Positions 1 through 7,525 of a stretch of DNA of 29,190 nt are shown here, piece by piece (position 1 is the first letter of the stretch; the number at the start of each line of letters is the position of its first letter). Source of the DNA: Candidatus Spechtiibacteriota bacterium (lineage in GTDB: Bacteria; Patescibacteriota; Minisyncoccia; Spechtbacterales; HO2-43-30); NCBI GenBank assembly GCA_016177905.1, contig JACOUK010000055.1, positions 1-29,190 of the forward strand. The letters are read 5' to 3'. The notes under the pieces are model-generated. The model made no database searches. It was given only the letters and a program-made list of their open reading frames with translations, and was not told where the DNA came from. Both the position numbers and the translations under genes were made by a program.

Positions 1-1729
<1,729 letters not shown>

Positions 1730-2480
1730 CAAATTGGCGGCTTTCCCGAGTGATCGGGATTGAAAAAGCTGACTCATATCGGTGAATTCCTAATATACAT
1801 TGCATTTCAACCTGTCATATGTTAGGATAACACCGAGGGAAGCTATAAATTTTTTAGCTATGATGTCTCATATTAGTAAAAGTCTCTGGGCGTATTTAGC
1901 AGGATTTCTGGATGGCGACGGCAGTATCTATGTGAGGGTGAAGCCCAATGATACCTACCGTTACGGGTTTCAAATTTCTCCTTCAGTTGTATTCTTTCAA
2001 TCGATAAAGGAGAAAGTGAAAATCCAAAAAATGCAGAAATCTTACGGAGTTGGATACATAAGGGAACGAAATGATGGGATAATAGAGTGGGTAGTCGGAG
2101 ACGAAAAGTCAATACGTCTGCTTATGAAGAGTGTTACGCCGTTCCTTATTCTAAAAACGGAACAGGCAAAATTGATGTTGGAAGTTTTGAATAGCAGACA
2201 ACAGATAAAGAGCGAAGAAGATTTTGTTAACGTAGTGAAAAACATAGATAGATTTCAGAAGTTAAATTACTCAAAGAAGCGAAGCGTTGGCACGGAAAAA
2301 GTATTGGCATACTTAAAACTAAAATTAGACATCAAACTTAAACGGAAAAATTTATTAGCCCCGTAGAGACTTCTCCGACTGTAGTCGGAGAGATGGGCGT
2401 TCGGCCCATAACACGTCGGCCCCCCGACTGCAGTCGGGGTGATGGTATAGTCCATACATTTGGCAACAAGTGAGTATATG
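1730..2480 (+). mobile_element. Group I intron (IA-like) in 23S rRNA at the L2593 site
   Basis: The rRNA is interrupted between ...GACCGT and CGTGAGACAG. Exon 1 ends in U and the intron ends in G (2480), as group I introns do. Core helices can be traced by eye. P1 pairs CCGT 1726-1729 with GCGG 1737-1740, putting a U.G wobble at the splice site. P2 is 1744-1759. P3 is 1768-1773/2415-2420. P4 is 1779-1784/1831-1836. P5 is 1789-1797/1818-1826. P6 is 1841-1845/1855-1859. P7 is 2368-2371/2449-2452, with the S-element TATAGTCC at 2446-2453. P8 is 2422-2428/2433-2439. Two extra hairpins between the P7 5' strand and the P3 3' strand (2372-2391 and 2393-2409) resemble P7.1 and P7.2 of subgroup IA. 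The insertion site is that of the Chlamydomonas chloroplast intron encoding I-CreI. The helices are manual and not energy-scored. Confidence 0.93.
1860..2366 (+). CDS. LAGLIDADG homing endonuclease, I-CreI-like
   Basis: This intron-encoded DNA endonuclease would cut intronless 23S genes at the insertion site and drive intron homing. From the ATG at 1860 it is 168 aa, close to the 163 aa of I-CreI. It carries one LAGLIDADG motif, seen as LAGFLDGDGS, so it should act as a homodimer; the Asp after the Phe-Leu pair is the expected metal ligand. Further I-CreI-like stretches are IKPN-like VKPNDTYRY, GVGYIRER and PFLILKTEQAKLMLEVL. An in-frame TTG at 1800 gives 20 more residues, but it lies in the P5 stem-loop, so ATG 1860 or 1863 is preferred. 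The start comes one base after the P6 hairpin and the stop one base before P7, so the gene exactly fills the P6-P7 gap. No clear ribosome binding site is seen. Confidence 0.93.
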   Translation: MMSHISKSLWAYLAGFLDGDGSIYVRVKPNDTYRYGFQISPSVVFFQSIKEKVKIQKMQKSYGVGYIRERNDGIIEWVVGDEKSIRLLMKSVTPFLILKTEQAKLMLEVLNSRQQIKSEEDFVNVVKNIDRFQKLNYSKKRSVGTEKVLAYLKLKLDIKLKRKNLLAP

Positions 2481-2770
2481 CGTGAGACAGGTCGGTCTTT
2501 ATCTGCCATAGGCGTAGAACCTTGAGGGGAGTTCTCTATAGTACGAGAGGACCTAGAGGAACGAACCTCTGGTGTACCAGTTGTCCCGCCAGGGGCATTG
2601 CTGGGTAGCTATGTTCGGAAGGGATAAGCGCTGAAAGCATCTAAGCACGAAGCCCACCCCAAGATGAGGGTTCAAAGAGACCTCGAAGATGACGAGGTTG
2701 ATAGGCTCATGGTGTAAGCGCCGCAAGGCGTTCAGCCTATGAGTACTAATTTCTCATACACGAAATTTCC
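2481..2770 (+). rRNA. rrl: 23S rRNA exon 2 (3' end)
   Basis: The rRNA resumes with CGTGAGACAG, the strand containing the equivalent of A2602 at the peptidyl transferase centre. The sarcin-ricin loop AGTACGAGAGGACC lies at 2540-2553. The end is placed by alignment with the E. coli terminus, about 20 nt after GTACTAAT (2743-2750), so the 3' boundary is uncertain by several bases. Without splicing this strand would be separated from the rest of the catalytic centre, so efficient intron removal is needed for a working ribosome. Confidence 0.94.
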
Positions 2771-2791
2771 TGCGGAGTTATAAGACTCTAT

Positions 2792-2940
2792 AAAATCCGA
2801 GATAATCTATGGGGGCTATACTGGCGTTGCTCTACCCGTTCCCATTCCGAACACGGAAGTAAAATACGCCAAGGCCGATGATACTAGGTTCGCCCTGGGA
2901 AAGTAGGTAGCTCCCGTAGATTGCCTCGGATTTTGTTTTT
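2792..2940 (+). terminator. rRNA operon processing stem with T-rich tail
   Basis: AAAATCCGAG (2792-2801) pairs perfectly over 10 bp with CTCGGATTTT (2925-2934). The stem encloses the whole 5S gene and is followed by G and five T (2935-2940). It probably serves both as a processing stem extending 5S helix I and as the end of the rRNA transcript. The T-run also contains the -35 box of the next promoter. Confidence 0.7.
2804..2922 (+). rRNA. rrf: 5S rRNA
   Basis: This is a 119-nt 5S rRNA. Its ends pair to form helix I (AATCTATGGGGGC with GCTCCCGTAGATT). Inside are the conserved loop segments CCCGTTCCCATTCCGAACACGG and GAAAGTAGG. It follows the 23S 3' end by about 33 nt, the usual bacterial rRNA operon order. 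No tRNA lies between them. Confidence 0.95.
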
Positions 2941-2961
2941 AGAGTTATGCCGTGGTAGAAT
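2933..2961 (+). promoter_or_regulatory. Candidate extended -10 promoter for the 2969 gene
   Basis: TTGTTT (2933-2938), a 17-bp spacer and TAGAAT (2956-2961) preceded by TGG. The predicted start, about 7 nt after the -10, falls at 2968-2969, exactly on the ATG at 2969, so the mRNA would be leaderless. Confidence 0.5.
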
Positions 2962-2968
2962 GCGAGCG

Positions 2969-3760
2969 ATGGAAGCAAGGACTCAAAAACAGATTATTGT
3001 GGGGCTTGTCAGCTTGATTGTTTTTGCCACATTTTTTTCTGGGGTCGTGTTTTTGTTTCGAGCAAAAACGTCTTCTCCGCCGCGAGAACCAATCGCCACT
3101 CCAACGCCATTCGTCTCTGTTTTGAAAGATATCGAGGTCGAATTCTCGGATGTTTTTGAGATACGAAAGGAAGGGACATTCGACGCGGTCGCGTTGGTGA
3201 AGAATCCAAATCTTGAATACGGCGCGCCGCAATTTCTGTACGAATTTATTTTCACGGGGCAAAACGGCGCGGAACTTGCGCGAGTGGAGGGAAAAGCTTT
3301 TATTTTGCCTAAAACTTCCCGTTATGTGATTGAGCCGGCGCTCAAGCTTCTGGCGAAGCCCGCATCCGTTGCGTTTAAGATTAAGAAAGTCGAATGGCAG
3401 CTTCTTGATCCGTTTTCACCTCTCGGGTTAAGTTTAAAAGACACAAACCTCGGTCGTGATGAGACGCAGGGAGTATCGCGTTTTTCCGGGGTTGTGCAGA
3501 ATCGTTCTTCGTATAATCTCAAGAATGTAGAGGTGCATGTGGTGCTTTCTGATCCGGCAAATGGCGGGAAACCAATTGCCGCGGGAAGAACCGATATGCA
3601 GGATTTTCTCCGCGACACCGATAGATTTTTCACGATTCAGTGGCCGTACATTTTGCCTGCAAATTTGAAGATTGACGCGAGAACTGAAAGCAATTTTTTT
3701 GAAAATTCAAATTTCATCAGAGAATACGGGAAGCCGGAGAAGTTTGAAAAGTACTACTAG
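2969..3760 (+). CDS. Single-pass membrane protein with two LEA/FxLYD-like extracellular domains
   Basis: The product is 263 aa of unassigned function. After a short charged cytoplasmic start comes one strong membrane segment (IIVGLVSLIVFATFFSGVVF), then a Pro/Thr/Ser-rich linker and about 220 aa predicted outside the membrane. Two stretches look related: one around VALVKNPNLEYGAPQFLYEF and one around SGVVQNRSSYNLKNVEVHVV. Each has a V-x-N-x core, alternating beta strands and a late conserved aromatic region, as in FxLYD or late-embryogenesis-type beta sandwiches. It is followed 9 bp later by rodA, which suggests an envelope role. An ATG at 2960 is also possible but lies inside the -10 box, so ATG 2969 is preferred. 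The resemblance to the named folds is inference. Confidence 0.75.
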   Translation: MEARTQKQIIVGLVSLIVFATFFSGVVFLFRAKTSSPPREPIATPTPFVSVLKDIEVEFSDVFEIRKEGTFDAVALVKNPNLEYGAPQFLYEFIFTGQNGAELARVEGKAFILPKTSRYVIEPALKLLAKPASVAFKIKKVEWQLLDPFSPLGLSLKDTNLGRDETQGVSRFSGVVQNRSSYNLKNVEVHVVLSDPANGGKPIAAGRTDMQDFLRDTDRFFTIQWPYILPANLKIDARTESNFFENSNFIREYGKPEKFEKYY

Positions 3761-3769
3761 GCTTTATCA

Positions 3770-4852
3770 ATGAGTGAGCATTTTAAAAAATTTGACTGGC
3801 CTTTGATTTTCTCCGCTCTCATTCTCATTGCCTTTGGCCTCGTCTCTTTGTACGGCAGGAGCGGCAGTGAAGGGCTTTCGAATTTTAAAAAACAAATCCT
3901 GTGGCTTCTCGTAGGATTTGTTTTCATGCTCGGAATAAGCTTTTTTGATTATCGGATTTTGAAGAATTATCGTTCCGCGATTGTCATTCTGTACGGGGCC
4001 ACTTTGGCATTACTTACAGGAGTTTTGTTTTTTGGAGTTTCCATAAGAGGAGCGGCGAGCTGGTATCGGATAGGCGAGGTTGCGATCCAGCCGGTAGAAT
4101 TCGCAAAGATTGCGATTATTGCTGTGCTTGCGAAATACTTCTCCATGCGTCATATCGAGATGTATCGCGTGCGTCACATCTTGATTTCCGGCGCGTATGT
4201 TTTTCTGCCGGCATTCCTCGTATTTCTTCAGCCTGATATTGGATCGGTTATGATATTATTCGCGATTTGGGTAGGAGTGATGATTCTTGCGGGAATTAAA
4301 ATCAAGCATCTTCTCTTGCTCGCGTTTGCGGGGATGTGCACATTTTTGATCGCGTGGAGTTTTGTGTTCCACGCGTATCAGAAAGACAGGATACTCGCCT
4401 TTTTGAATCCAAAATTTGATCCGCTTGGCGCAGGATACAATGTTTCACAGTCACTCATTGCGATAGGGTCCGGAGGCGTGTGGGGGAAAGGAATTGGCGA
4501 AGGTTCGCAAACTCATCTCGGTTTTTTGCCTGAAGCCCAGACGGATTTCATTTACGCGGCTATCGCGGAAGAAATGGGGCTTATCGGGGTTACATTGCTG
4601 CTCATCACGGCGATATTTTTGTTTTGGAGACTTATGAGTATCGCGCAGAACGCAAAAAATAATTTTTCGAGGCTTGTTGCCGGAGGATTTTCTATTATGA
4701 TACTGGTGCAGATCGCGATCAATATCGGAATGAACCTCGGATTACTGCCGGTGACAGGCGTTCCATTGCCTTTTGTAAGTTACGGAGGAAGCAGTATGAT
4801 CGCGCTTTTTGTCATGCTCGGGTTACTGCAGAGTATCAAAGTAAATCAGTAG
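3770..4852 (+). CDS. rodA: RodA, SEDS peptidoglycan glycosyltransferase
   Basis: This is a 360-aa polytopic membrane protein with about ten hydrophobic segments. RodA polymerises lipid II into glycan strands for cell elongation, working with a class B penicillin-binding protein. The family signature is clear: NPKFDPLGAGYNVSQS, then IAIGSGGVWGKG, then LGFLPEAQTDFIYAAIAEE, whose Asp corresponds to the catalytic acid of SEDS proteins. The C-terminal TGVPLPFVSYGGSSM motif is also present. The DPLG-GYN pattern favours RodA over FtsW. Length is normal for the family. It starts 9 bp after the preceding membrane protein and probably shares its transcript. A terminator-like hairpin follows 56 bp after the stop. 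Confidence 0.95.
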   Translation: MSEHFKKFDWPLIFSALILIAFGLVSLYGRSGSEGLSNFKKQILWLLVGFVFMLGISFFDYRILKNYRSAIVILYGATLALLTGVLFFGVSIRGAASWYRIGEVAIQPVEFAKIAIIAVLAKYFSMRHIEMYRVRHILISGAYVFLPAFLVFLQPDIGSVMILFAIWVGVMILAGIKIKHLLLLAFAGMCTFLIAWSFVFHAYQKDRILAFLNPKFDPLGAGYNVSQSLIAIGSGGVWGKGIGEGSQTHLGFLPEAQTDFIYAAIAEEMGLIGVTLLLITAIFLFWRLMSIAQNAKNNFSRLVAGGFSIMILVQIAINIGMNLGLLPVTGVPLPFVSYGGSSMIALFVMLGLLQSIKVNQ

Positions 4853-4877
4853 GATATGCAAGACGCGGGTGGTTACG

Positions 4878-4907
4878 TTGACATTCAAGGTGTGAAATTG
4901 GTAGTAT
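4878..4907 (+). promoter_or_regulatory. Candidate promoter of the neuB-neuC-CBS operon
   Basis: A perfect TTGACA (4878-4883), an 18-bp spacer and TAGTAT (4902-4907) preceded by TGG. The predicted start near 4914 gives a leader of about 43 nt before neuB. Confidence 0.7.
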
Positions 4908-4908
4908 G

Positions 4909-4937
4909 GGGGATACTTGAGGATGAGTACCCCTTTT
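4909..4937 (+). terminator. Terminator-like hairpin after rodA, overlapping the promoter start region
   Basis: GGGG (4909-4912), a bulged A and TACT (4914-4917) pair with AGTACCCC (4926-4933), followed by TTTT. It would end rodA transcripts. The predicted start of the next transcript (about 4914) lies in the 5' arm, so new neuB mRNAs would lose most of the stem. Confidence 0.55.
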
Positions 4938-4956
4938 GTAATGAGACAAAAATTTT

Positions 4957-6012
4957 ATGAGAGACCTTCAATTTGGAAAATTGAGAATCGGGGGGAATAA
5001 TAAGGTGGCGGTTATCGCGGAGATCGCGGACTCCCATAACGGGAGTGTTGAGACCGCGAAAAAATTGGTGGACGCGGCAAAAGCCGCGGGCGCAGATATC
5101 GCGAAGTTTCAGATTCATTTGCCGGATATCGAGATGGTGCCCGGGTCAATTCACATGTGGGATGGGCCGCTCTACGATATTTTGAAGCGAAATCTTTTTA
5201 CGCCCCTCATGCACAAAGAAATGATGGACTATTGCGAGCGCGCGGGCATTGAGTATCTTTGCACCCCATTTTGCCCGACTAGCGTTGATGTGTTGGAGGA
5301 TATGGGGGTAAAAGCGTTTAAGACCGGTTCCGGAGAGCTTGCGAACCTTCCCCATCACCGGAAAATCGCGCGGATTTCCGCGCGCACCGGCAAGCCAGTG
5401 TTTGTTTCGACAGGTATGAGCACGTGGGAGGAAATCCGCGACACCGTGCGAGTCTATAAAGAAGAAGGGGCGCATGAAAATCTCGCGCTGATGAACTGCA
5501 CGTCCGAGTATCCGCCGAACGATTATTCTCACGCGAACCTCGGACTTATCAAACGGCTAGAGGTGGAGTTTGGCGTTTGGGCTGGCCAATCGGACCATAC
5601 AATGGATAATTACACGGCATACGCGGCTGTAGCACTCGGGGCAAAGATTGTTGAGAAGCACTTCACTCTTTCGCGCAATCAAAAAGGCCCCGACCACTTT
5701 ATTTCTCTTGAGCCTCACATGCTTAAAGATTTGGTTGATGGAATACGGAAAATTGAAGTCGCGCTTGGAAGCGAAAAAGTGATTTCAAAAGAAGAGCAGG
5801 TTGTGCGCGACTGGGCATTTCATAGCGTTATCACCGCGCGTGATATACGAGCGGGCGAGGCGATGACGGTGGAGAATTTAATTCCAAAGCGTCCGGGTTC
5901 CGGAATCAGCGCGAAATATCTTGATCCCATGTATTCTCAAGCATTGCTCGGAAGAAGAGCGAGGAGAGATCTGCCAAAAGACACAATCCTTCAGTGGTCA
6001 GATGCGATATAA
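4957..6012 (+). CDS. neuB: NeuB-family nonulosonate synthase (sialic/legionaminic-type)
   Basis: The 351-aa enzyme should condense phosphoenolpyruvate with a 2-acetamido hexose to form a nine-carbon nonulosonic acid. The TIM-barrel part (about 1-275) carries AEIADSHNGS, KFQIH, CTPFCPTSVD, KTGSGEL, STGMS, NCTSEYPP, QSDHT and EKHFTL with GPDHFISLEP. The C-terminal 60-70 residues form an antifreeze-like SAF domain (IRAGEAMTVENLIPKRPGSG). The start of the barrel reads ADSHNG rather than the usual GVNHNG, and the segment after KFQIH is unlike typical NeuB or LegI, so the exact substrate (ManNAc or a diacetamido sugar) cannot be read from sequence. It heads an operon with neuC (7-bp gap) and a CBS protein. 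A second, distinct synthase (pseI) lies at 16582. Confidence 0.88.
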   Translation: MRDLQFGKLRIGGNNKVAVIAEIADSHNGSVETAKKLVDAAKAAGADIAKFQIHLPDIEMVPGSIHMWDGPLYDILKRNLFTPLMHKEMMDYCERAGIEYLCTPFCPTSVDVLEDMGVKAFKTGSGELANLPHHRKIARISARTGKPVFVSTGMSTWEEIRDTVRVYKEEGAHENLALMNCTSEYPPNDYSHANLGLIKRLEVEFGVWAGQSDHTMDNYTAYAAVALGAKIVEKHFTLSRNQKGPDHFISLEPHMLKDLVDGIRKIEVALGSEKVISKEEQVVRDWAFHSVITARDIRAGEAMTVENLIPKRPGSGISAKYLDPMYSQALLGRRARRDLPKDTILQWSDAI

Positions 6013-6019
6013 ATAGCAA

Positions 6020-7150
6020 ATGAAATTTCGAAAACGGAAAATCGCGATTATCGCGGGTTCGCGGGGCGAGTATGGTTATTTTCGGCCGGTCATTAAAGAG
6101 ATGAAAAACCGGCCGAATTTAGATTATGGAATTATCGCGGCGAATATGCACATGCTCGATACTTTTGGCGAAAGTATCAAGGAAATGAAGCGAGACCGGC
6201 TCAAGATTCACGCGGCAGTTCACAATACGCTGGATGGATACAACCGTATTACGATGGTAAAATCGCTCTCCGTGTTTATGCTCCAGCTTCCCGAACTTTT
6301 GGATCAGATGGGGGCGGATATGGTCTTGGTGTCGGGGGATCGGGGAGAACAGCTTGTCGCGGCAATCGTAGGCGCGCATATGTATATTCCGGTCGCGCAT
6401 ATTCAGGGAGGCGAGGTTTCCGGCAACATTGATGGAGTCTCCCGCCACGCGATAACAAAGTTCGCGCATCTTCATTTTTGCGCGAACAAAGAAGCCGAGG
6501 CGCGAGTGCTAAAGATGGGCGAGGAGAAGCGCCGCGTGTTCAACGTGGGAGCTCCGATGCTCGACGAGTTGGTGAGCGGACGTATCACACCTGCGAGTGA
6601 AATTTATAAAAAATTTTCTATTCAAAAAGGCGAGCCGCTTGTGCTCCTTATGTATCATTCAGTCACCGAGGAATTTGATGAGCTTGAGAAGGCGATGGCG
6701 GCGCTACATCACAAGACGATCGTGATCTTAAATAATTCCGACGCGGGAAGCAAGGTTATCCGAAGAAAAATCATGGAGCACAAAAAGCCATGGATGAGCG
6801 TATATCCCAATCTCAAAAGGGAGGATTACGCGGGGCTGTTGAGTGTCGCGAGCGCTCTTGTCGGGAATTCTTCAAGCGGCATTATTGAAGCTCCGACATT
6901 CAAACTGCCAGCCGTCAATATTGGGAATAGGCAAAAAGGAAGATTGCAGAGTACGAATGCAATAAACGTTGGATGTGCGGCGTCTGAAATCCAACAGGGT
7001 ATTAAAAAAGCGTTAAGCCCCGCGTTTAAAAGAAGAGTCGCAACATGTGTAAACCCTTACGGCGATGGAAAATCCGCGAAGAGAATCGTTGATATTTTGG
7101 AAAACATCAAGATTGATGATACACTGCTTATCAAGAGATTAACGTATTGA
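6020..7150 (+). CDS. neuC: NeuC/LegG-type NDP-GlcNAc hydrolysing 2-epimerase
   Basis: This 376-aa GT-B-fold enzyme should release a 2-epimerised free sugar (ManNAc, or its 4-acetamido-6-deoxy analogue) from a nucleotide sugar, supplying the adjacent NeuB. Visible motifs are GSRGEYG near the N-terminus, SGDRGEQLVAA, AHIQGGEVSGNIDGVSRHAI with TKFAHLHF, NVGAPMLDEL, and GNSSSGIIEAP plus VNIGNRQKGR in the nucleotide-binding half. The full-length hydrolysing-epimerase pattern is intact. It lies 7 bp after neuB and 3 bp before the CBS gene. Whether the donor is UDP-GlcNAc (NeuC) or a GDP-linked 6-deoxy sugar (LegG) is not decidable here; the PtmA/PtmF-like genes at 19233-21036 favour a Campylobacter-like legionaminic arrangement. 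Confidence 0.9.
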   Translation: MKFRKRKIAIIAGSRGEYGYFRPVIKEMKNRPNLDYGIIAANMHMLDTFGESIKEMKRDRLKIHAAVHNTLDGYNRITMVKSLSVFMLQLPELLDQMGADMVLVSGDRGEQLVAAIVGAHMYIPVAHIQGGEVSGNIDGVSRHAITKFAHLHFCANKEAEARVLKMGEEKRRVFNVGAPMLDELVSGRITPASEIYKKFSIQKGEPLVLLMYHSVTEEFDELEKAMAALHHKTIVILNNSDAGSKVIRRKIMEHKKPWMSVYPNLKREDYAGLLSVASALVGNSSSGIIEAPTFKLPAVNIGNRQKGRLQSTNAINVGCAASEIQQGIKKALSPAFKRRVATCVNPYGDGKSAKRIVDILENIKIDDTLLIKRLTY

Positions 7151-7153
7151 GCC

Positions 7154-7525
7154 ATGAAGCCTAAACTGGATATCAAAAATTCAAATTATATCGTCAAAGA
7201 GGACGCTTCTCTTAACGAGGCGATGGAGGCAATCACGTATAATCATCGAGGATGCGTTGTTGTCGTGGACAAAGATTTTTTGGTGTTAGGAGTTTTGAGC
7301 GATGGAGATATACGAAGAGCGCTTGTGAAAGGAGCGACGATGATTACTCCAGTAAGCAAAGTTTTGAATACAAATTTTGTATCCGTGCGCGATGACGCGC
7401 GAGACACTCTCCAAAACCCGGAGCGTTTTTTTGAGGCACACGCAAATCTCAATGTTATTCCAGTGCTTGGAGAGAAAAATAGGCTAGCTGACATTCTTGT
7501 GCGGGGAGGGCCGTACCGAGAGTAG
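7154..7525 (+). CDS. Stand-alone CBS-domain pair, PtmE-like N-terminal half
   Basis: The product is 123 aa with two CBS repeats. The first is about residues 8-60, with VVVVDKDFLVLGVLSDGDI followed by RRAL. The second is about 65-120, with LNVIPVLGEKNRLADILVRG. CBS pairs bind adenosyl nucleotides and regulate a partner domain. In Campylobacter PtmE the same kind of CBS pair is fused to a sugar-phosphate nucleotidyltransferase and sits directly after the neuB2-neuC2 genes, as here. This protein ends just where the transferase would begin, and a convergent gene overlaps its last 42 bp. It is either a natural stand-alone regulator or the remnant of a truncated PtmE. No catalytic domain follows in any frame. 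Confidence 0.82.
   Translation: MKPKLDIKNSNYIVKEDASLNEAMEAITYNHRGCVVVVDKDFLVLGVLSDGDIRRALVKGATMITPVSKVLNTNFVSVRDDARDTLQNPERFFEAHANLNVIPVLGEKNRLADILVRGGPYRE

Noticed and set aside
1800..1859. N-terminal extension of the endonuclease from TTG 1800
   Set aside because: The segment forms intron helices P5, P4 and P6 and adds 20 residues absent from I-CreI; ATG 1860 gives the expected size.
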